From: Tolypothrix brevis GSE-NOS-MK-07-07A | Lineage (GTDB): Bacteria > Cyanobacteriota > Cyanobacteriia > Cyanobacteriales > Nostocaceae | Length of the DNA: 64,000 nucleotides | NCBI GenBank assembly: GCA_019358985.1 | Contig: JAHHIJ010000032.1 | Span: 1 to 64,000 of the forward strand | Direction of reading: 5' to 3' | Shown: piece after piece, positions 8,209 through 17,266 of the stretch | How the letters are laid out: each line of letters begins with the position of its first letter | Numbering within the stretch: position 1 is the stretch's first letter | Notes under the pieces: model-generated | The model's input: the letters and a program-made list of their open reading frames with translations, nothing else | Databases searched by the model: none | What the model was told of the DNA's origin: nothing | Program-made: the position numbers and the translations under genes

Positions 8209-8442
8209 ATTAGTCATCGACCGAATTGAACTATGCGTTGCCCCAAAACCTTGTAGAGACGTAGCACTGCTACGTCTCTAGGTGTATTCGATATTAGCGA
8301 TAGGCTGCTATATGCCTAAATTTTCTGCTTGAATCAAGTTTCAAACTAATAGACGTCTCCAGAAAAGAGATAGAGACTATTCTGTGCTACGTCTCTACAA
8401 AGGTTTGGGGCAACGCATAATTAAATTAGGTCGATGTCTAAT
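8209..8442. repeat. MITE-like element with long imperfect terminal inverted repeats
   Basis: The two ends are inverted copies of one another over more than 50 bases, with few mismatches. The left arm runs from ATTAGTCATCGACC through TATGCGTTGCCCCAAAAC to TAGAGACGTAG, and the right arm mirrors it up to GGTCGATGTCTAAT. Inside the left arm is a perfect 13-bp hairpin (8254-8280, AGAGACGTAGC core). It encodes no protein, as expected for a miniature element mobilised in trans. Related copies lie at 36494, 46225 and 58044. The right end supplies the stop codon of the alcohol dehydrogenase. Confidence 0.8.
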
Positions 8443-9439
8443 GTTTCAAAACCAATCGATACCGTGCTTTCCCACTATGTAGCCGTTCTATAGCCTCGTT
8501 TACTTGGTCAAACTCGAAAATTTCAATTATTGGCTCTATTTTGTGTCGAGCTGCAAAATCGAGCATTTTGACAGCTGTAGCAGGACTGCCAAGAGGACTA
8601 CCAGATATTGATTTTTGACCCGCTATTAAAGGGAAAATGTTCGTACTGAGGGGATTAGGAACTACACCAACAAAGTGGAGTTTTCCCTTAGGACGCAAGC
8701 AGGCAATGTAAATATTCCAATCTAGATCAGCGTTAACGGTTGAGAGAATTAGGTCAAAAGAGTTTTCTACAGATTTAAGTGCATTTGGGTCACGGGAATT
8801 GATAAAGTGATTTGCACCAAGTTCTCTAGCTTCAGCTTCTTTGTCAGGACTAGTGGAAAATGCAGTCACCTCACAACCCCAAGCATGAAGAAACTTCAAT
8901 GCTATATGACCTAATCCACCAATACCAATTACACCAACGTGATCAGTAGGTTTGACATCAAATTGCACAATGGGATTAAAAACGGTGATACCACCACAAA
9001 ATAATGGTCCAGCAGCTACAGGATCAATACCTTCAGGTAAAGGTATTGCCCAAGAGGAGTGAGCGCGTACCTTGTCAGCAAAGCCACCATAGCGTCCAAC
9101 AATTGTACCTTCGGCTGTGAGGCAGAGATTATGATTACCAGACATGCACCACTCACAAGTCATGCACGATCGCGAATTCCAACCAAGTCCAACCAACTGC
9201 CCTGGTTTGAGATTTTTCACCTCACTACCAACAGAGCCAATCTTGCCAATCACTTCATGACCGGGAACAATCGGGTACTTAGACATTCCCCAATCATTGT
9301 TAAGCATACTCAGGTCGCTATGGCAAATCCCACAGTATTCAACATCGATTTCCACATCCTCGCTGCCAAGTGATCCTAGCTCATATTCAAAAGGCTTTAG
9401 TTCTTCACCAGGTTTGAAAGCTGCGTAAGCGCGAACCAT
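8438..9439 (-). CDS. Zinc-dependent NAD(P)-alcohol dehydrogenase
   Basis: A 333-residue medium-chain dehydrogenase of the YahK/AdhC (cinnamyl-alcohol dehydrogenase-like) type, likely reducing aldehydes with NADPH. Catalytic zinc ligands: Cys36 in CGICHSDL and His61-Glu62 in PGHEVIG. Structural zinc: Cys92, 95, 98 and 106. A Rossmann turn GIGGLG is near residue 172. The length is normal or slightly short. The stop codon TAG lies within the terminal repeat of a MITE-like element, so the last residues (VLKH) may be altered compared with relatives. The upstream region has no obvious operon partner. Confidence 0.9.
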   Translation of the reverse strand: MVRAYAAFKPGEELKPFEYELGSLGSEDVEIDVEYCGICHSDLSMLNNDWGMSKYPIVPGHEVIGKIGSVGSEVKNLKPGQLVGLGWNSRSCMTCEWCMSGNHNLCLTAEGTIVGRYGGFADKVRAHSSWAIPLPEGIDPVAAGPLFCGGITVFNPIVQFDVKPTDHVGVIGIGGLGHIALKFLHAWGCEVTAFSTSPDKEAEARELGANHFINSRDPNALKSVENSFDLILSTVNADLDWNIYIACLRPKGKLHFVGVVPNPLSTNIFPLIAGQKSISGSPLGSPATAVKMLDFAARHKIEPIIEIFEFDQVNEAIERLHSGKARYRLVLKH

Positions 9440-9611
9440 AAAAATGACCTGTTGTGATGTTAGTTTTTGTCACAATTATTTATTTTACAGTTTGCTCTGG
9501 CGCATTTAACACTTTACGCCTGCTTGGAAAGAAAACTTTGCATTTGCCAGTAGCAAGTTCTGTAGCAGTGTGTTAGCACAAATGTCTGTAACAAAGGCGA
9601 AAATGGGGAAT

Positions 9612-9640
9612 GGTGCGTTACGGCTGACACCTAACGCACC
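9612..9640. repeat. GGTGCGTTA/TAACGCACC hairpin repeat
   Basis: A 9-bp perfect stem just downstream of lysS, and it may act as its terminator. The same core palindrome recurs at 20092-20127 and 42458-42536. Confidence 0.7.
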
Positions 9641-9646
9641 CTACAA

Positions 9647-11167
9647 CTAAGTTGCTGATTCAGATTCTGATTTTTCTGGCTTGAGTAACGGGAAAGCGAT
9701 CGCATCCCGAATACTTGCACAATCAGTTAACACCATCACCAATCTGTCAATCCCAATACCTAAACCACCAGTCGGCGGCATTCCGTATTCCAAGGCAGTT
9801 AGAAAGTCTTCATCTACACCTTGGGCTTCTAAATCACCGGCGGCTTTGCGTGCAGCTTGTTGTTCTAAGCGATCGCGTTGTTCAATCGGATCGGTTAATT
9901 CTGAGAAGCTATTAGCTGTCTCTCTCCCGACGATAAATAACTCAAATCGCTCTACCAAACCAACTTTAGAACGATGCGGCTTTGCTAATGGCGAAATTTC
10001 TACCGGGTAATCAACCACAAAGGTAGGCTGAATTAACTTTTCTTCAACCTTTTGCTCAAAAGCTTCATTTAAGAGTTTGCCGATGGATGGGCAATCATCT
10101 ATACCTTCCAGCCCAGCGTTTTTACTGGCGGATTTCGCTTCTTCTAAAGTTTGGAAAGCGTTAAAATCCAAACCTGTATATTCCTTAACTAAATCGTGCA
10201 TTGTCACCCGACGCCAAGGAGAAGAGAAATTAATCGCCGTATCTTGATAAGTAATTTGCAGCGTACCGAGAACCTCTTGAGCAACAGTGGTAATAATTCC
10301 CTCCGTCAGCGCCATCATGTCGTTGTAATCGGCGTAAGCTTGGTAAAGTTCAATTGTGGTAAATTCGGGATTGTGGCGGGTAGAAATGCCCTCATTACGG
10401 AAAATCCGCCCTAATTCAAACACCTTTTCAAATCCACCGACAATCAACCGCTTGAGATGCAATTCTGTCGCAATTCGCAGATACAATTGCATTTCCAGGG
10501 TGTTGTGGTAAGTGACGAAGGGACGCGCATCGGCACCGCCGGCTTCACTTAACAACACTGGCGTTTCAATTTCCAGAAAATCCCGCTGTTCTAGGTAACG
10601 ACGAATACCTGCCGTAATTTGGGCGCGACGGCGGAAAGTTTGCCGCACTTCCGGGTTCACAATCAAGTCAAGATACCGCTGACGGTAGCGTTTGGCAACA
10701 TCCGTTAACCCATGCTGTTTATCAGGCAACGGTAACAGAGATTTGGTCAAAATAGTGTATTGTTTGACGTAAACAGATAACTCGCCCTTTTCAGTCCGTT
10801 TGATCGTGCCTTTAACGCCGATGATATCGCCGATATCTGTGAGTTTATCGAGTTGTTTGAAAGCATTCTCAAGAGTATCTGCCATGCCTTCTTCGATGCG
10901 TTTTTTCTCTAGATAAAGCTGAATTGTGCCAGTTTCATCTTGCAAGGTGACGAAGGCTAGTTTACCCATAAAGCGACGTAACTTGATGCGTCCGGCGATC
11001 GCTACTTCTAAATTGACTTCTTCACCATTGGGTAAATCCGCAAAATTTTCTTGCAATTCAGCCGCGCGATCGGTAGATTCCCAACGATAGGCGTAAGGAT
11101 TCATACCTAGCTGCTTTAGCTGTTCTACTTTTTCTAGTCGCGTGGCACGAATATCTTCTTCCGACAT
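9647..11167 (-). CDS. lysS: Lysyl-tRNA synthetase, class II
   Basis: A 506-residue enzyme that charges tRNA-Lys. The N-terminal OB-fold anticodon-binding domain spans about residues 55-150 ([18 protein letters not shown]). The class II catalytic core follows, with motif 2 ([20 protein letters not shown], about residue 250) and motif 3 ([14 protein letters not shown], near residue 470). The length and start ([18 protein letters not shown]) match the bacterial family. The gene is alone on its strand, flanked by intergenic gaps. Confidence 0.97.
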   Translation of the reverse strand: MSEEDIRATRLEKVEQLKQLGMNPYAYRWESTDRAAELQENFADLPNGEEVNLEVAIAGRIKLRRFMGKLAFVTLQDETGTIQLYLEKKRIEEGMADTLENAFKQLDKLTDIGDIIGVKGTIKRTEKGELSVYVKQYTILTKSLLPLPDKQHGLTDVAKRYRQRYLDLIVNPEVRQTFRRRAQITAGIRRYLEQRDFLEIETPVLLSEAGGADARPFVTYHNTLEMQLYLRIATELHLKRLIVGGFEKVFELGRIFRNEGISTRHNPEFTTIELYQAYADYNDMMALTEGIITTVAQEVLGTLQITYQDTAINFSSPWRRVTMHDLVKEYTGLDFNAFQTLEEAKSASKNAGLEGIDDCPSIGKLLNEAFEQKVEEKLIQPTFVVDYPVEISPLAKPHRSKVGLVERFELFIVGRETANSFSELTDPIEQRDRLEQQAARKAAGDLEAQGVDEDFLTALEYGMPPTGGLGIGIDRLVMVLTDCASIRDAIAFPLLKPEKSESESAT

Positions 11168-11536
11168 GGTTTACGAACTTTCATAGGGCAAGATTAATTA
11201 TAGATGCTGTTCCAAAGTCTTGACTCATCTACATTTTAAGCCATAAGACTTGCAGCATTTATGGTATTGAACCCGTAGCGGATAATTATTCCTAATATTT
11301 CGGTAATTTACATAAGTAATTTTGTAGCTTTATATAGTCATGCTTTCACAAGTAAAAGTTAACTCTTAACTAAAGCTGTCTATTCCTTTAGGTTTCAAGG
11401 GAAAGACAGTAATTACCCAGATGTATTAAACATAGCCAAGTTTGTTAAAAATTAGTTGAATTACTGACTTTATTAAATTCAAAATTATTCGTAGGACAAA
11501 ACTATTGGTCTTGCATATTGCTAGAAGAGAGAAACT
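11168..11536. other. Intergenic region between lysS and the DUF2207-like gene
   Basis: This AT-rich divergent spacer contains the promoters of both flanking genes. I see no conserved hairpin, repeat or further coding frame in it. Confidence 0.5.
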
Positions 11537-12547
<1,011 letters not shown>

Positions 12548-12638
12548 CCAGGGGTAGCAAGTCGCTGCTAGGTTGTTTTTCCCGATTGAGAATGGAAATG
12601 CTATTAAGTGGGCTGCTGCCTCTAAAATTTAATCACTT

Positions 12639-13238
12639 TCAAGCATCAACAAAACTGCGTAAAATACCCAAAATTTTCCCAATATCTTGAATAAAATACT
12701 CATCTAAATCAACTTCAATTCTTTGTTCAATTAATCTCATAAATTTCCAAACGCTGCCTGTGGTAACAACACCATAGATAATTTCAATTTGATTTTCTTT
12801 ACGTTCATTAAATAATTTAGCGGCAATCATTTCGGCGATACATTGCCCTAATCCAGATTGAATATTATCGTTTTTGGCTTCAACGATTGTAACTACAGGC
12901 GCTTGAATAAATAGCTGTTCTGGAGAGAGACTGATTAGAAAATCACAAAACCCACTTAAACCTTGTTCTGGAGCAACGTTAAATTCTTTCCCAGAAAATA
13001 GACTAATCCGATTTACTAGTTGTTTTTTAAGTTCAAAAAGAATGGGAGCGATAATAAATTCTGAACGTGCTTTTTCTGTACCGATCGCAACTGCCAAAGG
13101 AATATATTCTTTAAGAATTTGTGCCAGAATTGTGCTATAATCTACCGCTGCAACATTAGTAAAGATGCCAATTCTCTCGGAAATACTAAATCCAAAGGTT
13201 TCCGATATCACATCAATAGTAAATTGGCTATACGGCAT
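12639..13238 (-). CDS. Conserved cyanobacterial protein with PD-(D/E)XK nuclease-like pattern
   Basis: A 199-residue protein. The order of residues fits a PD-(D/E)XK core: a Glu in the helix (EKARSEFIIAPILFEL), then SGFCDFLISLS, then VVTIVEAKND with the E-x-K pair near residue 127. The family is common in filamentous cyanobacteria, often in several copies, and may be defence- or repair-related, but no function is established here. There is no signal peptide and no operon partner closer than 16 bases downstream (a convergent orientation is not involved). Confidence 0.6.
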   Translation of the reverse strand: MPYSQFTIDVISETFGFSISERIGIFTNVAAVDYSTILAQILKEYIPLAVAIGTEKARSEFIIAPILFELKKQLVNRISLFSGKEFNVAPEQGLSGFCDFLISLSPEQLFIQAPVVTIVEAKNDNIQSGLGQCIAEMIAAKLFNERKENQIEIIYGVVTTGSVWKFMRLIEQRIEVDLDEYFIQDIGKILGILRSFVDA

Positions 13239-13254
13239 GACAAAAATTAATTAT

Positions 13255-13620
13255 TCAATTGTGCAAAAAGTGTGCTGAGACAGCTTTCATTTTCAGATTA
13301 CTAATTTGCACGATCGCTTTCAACATCTCTTGTTGATCTGGTTGCAAGTCAAGTGACTCTAATGCTTGATCGAGGCTATTACCTGCGTGTAGAGTTTTGG
13401 CAAGTTTCACACGTTGGGATGAGTCTAACATCGCCTGAATGTCTCTATTTTTACGTTGACGCACAGCTTGAAGTTGCTGACGCTGTTGAGGAGTCAGGTT
13501 AATCTCTTGATAAATATTTGCACTATTACTAAAATCTAGTTTAGTTGGTGCTGCCGAAGCAACGAAGGGCAACAACAAGACAACAGCAAGAATAGTAGCT
13601 AACACAAACACCCGCTTCAT
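13255..13620 (-). CDS. Exported small protein with LTxxQ (Spy/CpxP-like) motif
   Basis: A 121-residue protein from ATG 13620, chosen because MKRVFVLATILAVVLLLPF then VASAAPT is a clear signal peptide; the upstream in-frame start at 13659 would add an unlikely leader. The mature part has LTPQQRQQLQAVRQRKNRD, an LTxxQ motif as in periplasmic Spy/CpxP chaperone-like proteins. A second copy, LDLQPDQQEMLKAIVQ, follows. The inferred location is periplasm or thylakoid lumen. A role in envelope stress is possible but unproven. Confidence 0.7.
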   Translation of the reverse strand: MKRVFVLATILAVVLLLPFVASAAPTKLDFSNSANIYQEINLTPQQRQQLQAVRQRKNRDIQAMLDSSQRVKLAKTLHAGNSLDQALESLDLQPDQQEMLKAIVQISNLKMKAVSAHFLHN

Positions 13621-13716
13621 ATAATTAATAGCCGTACTCAACAATGCGTAGATTATCACACTTATAAGGAAATGATAAACTGTTAGGTATTTAATTTTAT
13701 TATTTAGCAGCGTTTC

Positions 13717-13908
13717 TTAAGATACTTGCAACAAATAGCTCATACAGTGTCCCATAAGGAAATAAACTACTAACATCGCGGCAGCAGCTAAAGCAACTAA
13801 TGTACCTGCCAACATTAAAGAAAACTCTTTATCCTGAAAAGCTTTTTCCATTAGGTGCAACGACCATGCCACTAACGCGACATCAAATACTAAAATAGGA
13901 ATCAACAT
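13717..13908 (-). CDS. Small membrane protein with two spans
   Basis: A 63-residue protein with two hydrophobic helices (IPILVFDVALVAWSLHL and LMLAGTLVALAAAAMLVVYF) joined by the short loop EKAFQDKEF. Codon usage and the clean start favour a real gene. No function is known. It stands alone between the LTxxQ protein and hisF, all on the minus strand. Confidence 0.65.
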   Translation of the reverse strand: MLIPILVFDVALVAWSLHLMEKAFQDKEFSLMLAGTLVALAAAAMLVVYFLMGHCMSYLLQVS

Positions 13909-14008
13909 TTTTTTTATATTTATTAATACTTGTTATGAATCTTAACACTGTTCTGGAGTCCTGTCTCTAACCTTAGATAGATGTGGTTATTTGGAAAATG
14001 AATGGTGA

Positions 14009-14779
14009 CTATACTATTCTTACTGGTAGAGCGCGATCGCGTAAATAATTTTTAATTTCTGCCACACTTAGTTGTCCATAATGTAAAAGTGATGCCAGTA
14101 ATGCGGCTTCTGCTTGACCTTTTGTGAGAGCATCGTAAATATGTTCACATGTACCCGCGCCACCAGATGCAATTACTGGGATTTGGACGGATCGGGCGAT
14201 GGCGCTGGTTAAATCTAAATCATACCCAGCTTGGGTACCATCAGCATCCATACTTGTTACCAGCAGTTCACCTGCACCTCGTTTTTCGACTTCTTTTGCC
14301 CAAAGCAGAGCATCCTTACCCGTATTTTCCCTTCCTCCTCGTACATACACATCCCAACCAGGGTTATTTGGGTCTTTTCGGCTTCTGGCATCAATAGCAA
14401 TCACAATGCACTGATTACCGAAGCGATCGCTTGCCCGATTAATGAAATCTGGGTCACGTACCGCTGTAGAATTAATACTAACTTTATCTGCGCCAGCTCG
14501 TAACAAAGCTTTAACATTTTCTAAGGATTGAATTCCTCCGCCCACAGTTAGAGGAATAAAGACCTGTTCAGCGGTGCGGTAAACTACATCAAGAATAATG
14601 CCTCTGTCTTCATGAGTCGCCGTAATATCTAGAAACACTAACTCATCAGCACCAGCTTCGTTGTAAACTTTTGCCAGTTCTACGGGATCACCTGCATCCT
14701 TCAAGTTGACAAAGTTAACTCCTTTTACAACCCGTCCCGCCTTGACATCAAGGCACGGTAAGATTCTTTTAGATAACAT
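14009..14779 (-). CDS. hisF: Imidazole glycerol phosphate synthase, cyclase subunit
   Basis: A 256-residue (beta/alpha)8 enzyme of histidine biosynthesis. With HisH it converts PRFAR and ammonia to imidazole glycerol phosphate and AICAR. Catalytic Asp11 ([14 protein letters not shown]) and Asp130 (IVIAIDARS) are present, and so are the phosphate-binding turns (VGGGIQS, IASGGAG). The length and start are normal. hisH is not adjacent, which is usual in cyanobacteria, where his genes are scattered. Confidence 0.97.
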   Translation of the reverse strand: MLSKRILPCLDVKAGRVVKGVNFVNLKDAGDPVELAKVYNEAGADELVFLDITATHEDRGIILDVVYRTAEQVFIPLTVGGGIQSLENVKALLRAGADKVSINSTAVRDPDFINRASDRFGNQCIVIAIDARSRKDPNNPGWDVYVRGGRENTGKDALLWAKEVEKRGAGELLVTSMDADGTQAGYDLDLTSAIARSVQIPVIASGGAGTCEHIYDALTKGQAEAALLASLLHYGQLSVAEIKNYLRDRALPVRIV

Positions 14780-14933
14780 AGCAAGTTTGGCAATTTTTCC
14801 TTAATTGTTCGGAAATTAAATTTTAAAGCTTATGAGTTGATTTCAGAACCCGTATTTTCTCACCCGTATTTATACTCATATTACAGATGGGTGGCGATCA
14901 AAAGTCGTGCAGTAAAAGTTGATAGCAGCAATT

Positions 14934-16028
14934 ATGGCGATTATCTCCTCTAAAAAACAACCTCAAGAACCTAACAAACAACCAAAACAGTCTCACCAGA
15001 CGCAAGTTACTGCAAAACCAGATATTTTGCAACCAGAAGTTGCTGTTGATGAAGGTAAGCTTGAAGTTGGGATTCGTCCACACACATTTGCCGATTACAT
15101 TGGGCAAAAAGACTTAAAAGATGTGCTAGAAATTGCCATCAAGGCAGCGCAATCTAGAAGTGAAGTGTTGGATCACTTACTTCTATACGGTCCCCCAGGA
15201 TTGGGTAAGACCACAATGGCAATGATTTTAGCATCAGAGATGGGGGTAAATTATAAAATCACGAGTGCGCCTGCCCTAGAACGTCCTAGAGATATTGTTG
15301 GGCTATTAGTGAATCTTAAACCCGGTGATATTCTCTTTATTGATGAAATTCATCGCCTTTCGCGGATGACTGAGGAAATTCTCTATCCAGCGATGGAAGA
15401 TTATCGTTTAGATATTACCGTGGGTAAAGGTTCGAGTGCGCGAATTCGGAGTATACCACTTTCTAAATTTACATTGGTGGGGGCAACAACCCGTGTCGGT
15501 GCTTTAACTTCACCATTGCGCGATCGCTTCGGCTTAGTTCAAAAGCTGCGATTTTACGAAGTTGAGGAAATGACCCACATTATACAACGCACCGCCCAAT
15601 TACTCCAAACCCCCATGACTAAAGATGGCGCCACAGAAATTGCTCGTCGTTCGCGAGGAACACCAAGAATTGGAAATAGGCTACTCAGACGAGTGCGTGA
15701 TTATGCGGAAGTTAAAAAATCTGGGGAGATAACCGAAACCGTAGCAGCCGAAGCATTGCAACTATTTCAAGTAGATCCTTGCGGTTTGGATTGGACAGAT
15801 AGAAAAATGTTGAGTGTAATAATTGAAAACTTTAATGGTGGTCCAGTAGGTTTAGAAACTATTGCCGCAGCAACAGGTGAAGATACACAAACAATAGAAG
15901 AAGTTTATGAACCCTATTTAATGCAAATTGGCTATTTAAGTCGCACTCCCCGTGGGAGAACAGCCACAAAAGCAGCATACAAGCATTTGGGCTTCACACC
16001 GCCGAATGAGCAGATGTCTCTTTTGTAG
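14934..16028 (+). CDS. ruvB: Holliday junction branch-migration helicase RuvB
   Basis: A 364-residue AAA+ motor that works with RuvA/RuvC in recombination repair. It has a non-conserved Gln/Pro-rich leader (about 1-40). Walker A GPPGLGKT is at 86-93, Walker [11 protein letters not shown] near 135, a sensor region [17 protein letters not shown] near 185, and a C-terminal winged helix ends in [16 protein letters not shown] 14934 is preferred over a TTG at 14919. The gene is divergent from hisF. Confidence 0.96.
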   Translation: MAIISSKKQPQEPNKQPKQSHQTQVTAKPDILQPEVAVDEGKLEVGIRPHTFADYIGQKDLKDVLEIAIKAAQSRSEVLDHLLLYGPPGLGKTTMAMILASEMGVNYKITSAPALERPRDIVGLLVNLKPGDILFIDEIHRLSRMTEEILYPAMEDYRLDITVGKGSSARIRSIPLSKFTLVGATTRVGALTSPLRDRFGLVQKLRFYEVEEMTHIIQRTAQLLQTPMTKDGATEIARRSRGTPRIGNRLLRRVRDYAEVKKSGEITETVAAEALQLFQVDPCGLDWTDRKMLSVIIENFNGGPVGLETIAAATGEDTQTIEEVYEPYLMQIGYLSRTPRGRTATKAAYKHLGFTPPNEQMSLL

Positions 16029-16050
16029 TATATATCTGTTGGAAAACAAT

Positions 16051-16152
16051 GTAGAGACGTTCCGGCGGAACGTCTTTACAAGGGTTTGGGGTAACGCATG
16101 GTTAATTCTACCAGTTGTCTAATCTAGAGACGTTCCGACGGAACGTCTCTAC
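16051..16152. repeat. Two GAGACGTTCCG/CGGAACGTCTC palindromes
   Basis: Hairpins at 16051-16079 and 16125-16152 share the core AGACGTTCCG...CGGAACGTCT. Between them lies GGTTTGGGGTAACGCAT, a variant of the MITE arm seen at 8209-8442. They lie downstream of ruvB and may also end its transcript. Confidence 0.75.
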
Positions 16153-16275
16153 CAAGAATTAGGAATTTCATATTAATATTCAGCAACGGCAAATTTAATC
16201 TAGCTCCACTCCCCCCTCCTACTTCATTATGATAAATTGTGAATTTTAACCGCAGATGAACACAGATAAACGCAG

Positions 16276-17082
16276 ATGATTAAGTTAATTGCTATTTTGT
16301 TAAGTTTGTTGCTTGTGTTTGGATTGGGTGAGCCAGTTATGGCACAATCTCAACTGCCCCAGATTACTGAAGAACAGTTACAAAAAGGGGATGAGTTGAC
16401 GAAGAAGGCTTTTGCTGCTACTGATAAAGGTGATTTTGCCAGTGCTGAAAAGTATTGGACAGAGATTATTGAGAAATTTCCTCAGAATCCGGCAATATGG
16501 AGTAATCGGGGAAATTCGAGAGTAAGTCAGAATAAGTTGCTTGAAGCGATCGCAGATTATAACAAAGCTATAGAACTTGCGCCAAATGCCACCGATCCTT
16601 ATTTGAATCGCGGTACAGCCTTGGAAGGATTGGGAAAATGGGACGATGCTCTAGCTGACTATAATCATTTGCTAGAGCTTGACCCTAAAGATGCGATGGC
16701 GTATAATAATCGCGGAAATGCGAAAGCGGGTTTAGGGAAATGGGATTCGGCGATCGCTGACTATCAAAAAGCAAATGAAATTGCCCCAAATTTCGCCTTT
16801 GCTCGTGCTAACTACGCTCTGGCTCTTTATGAAACAGGCGAAACAGAGCAAGCTATTAAAGAAATGAAAAACATCGTCCGCAAATATCCGAAATTTGCCG
16901 ATATGCGCGCAGCGCTGACCGCAGCTTACTGGGTAAGTGGACAAAAAGGTGAAGCGGAAAGTAACTGGGTAGCAGCTTATGGACTTGATAGACGCTACAA
17001 AGATATTAGCTGGGTGAAAAATATCCGCAGATGGCCCCCCAGTATGATAGCAGCTTTGGATAAGTTTTTGAAACTCAAGTAG
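16276..17082 (+). CDS. Exported TPR protein, probably thylakoid lumen or periplasm
   Basis: A 268-residue protein with a signal peptide (MIKLIAILLSLLLVFGLG, cleavage after VMA-Q). At least four TPR units follow (AIWSNRGNSRVSQNKL, DPYLNRGTALEGLGKWDDAL, MAYNNRGNAKAGLGKW, FARANYALALYETGE). The C-terminal part (DISWVKNIRRWPPSMIAAL) is a conserved tail in cyanobacterial and plastid lumenal TPR proteins, so a role in photosynthetic complex upkeep is a fair inference. No catalytic motif is present. Confidence 0.8.
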   Translation: MIKLIAILLSLLLVFGLGEPVMAQSQLPQITEEQLQKGDELTKKAFAATDKGDFASAEKYWTEIIEKFPQNPAIWSNRGNSRVSQNKLLEAIADYNKAIELAPNATDPYLNRGTALEGLGKWDDALADYNHLLELDPKDAMAYNNRGNAKAGLGKWDSAIADYQKANEIAPNFAFARANYALALYETGETEQAIKEMKNIVRKYPKFADMRAALTAAYWVSGQKGEAESNWVAAYGLDRRYKDISWVKNIRRWPPSMIAALDKFLKLK

Positions 17083-17163
17083 GGCAATTACTATGACTCG
17101 TAACAAAATAAGCAACCGAGGCAAGTCAATTTATATGAAGATATTTATATCTAGCACAGTGCA

Positions 17164-17195
17164 GTGCATAAGTTGATTTAAATTACACCTATAAA
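17164..17195. repeat. GTGCATAAGTTGATTTA...TTACACCTATA repeat, copy 1
   Basis: About 32 bases shared with copies near 51653 and 52461 (GTGCATAA, TTGAT and ACACCTAT blocks conserved). It has no clear internal symmetry and could be an element end. It lies upstream of the FkbH fusion gene. Confidence 0.5.
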
Positions 17196-17266
17196 GAAAG
17201 AAGCAAGGTTGGTTTTAAAGCTTAACCTGAAAAACGTCTGGGTGTTTATATCGGGAAACTTTTGCG

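Noticed and set aside
14149-14503. Three overlapping plus-strand frames
   Set aside because: They lie entirely within hisF on the opposite strand and have no features of their own.
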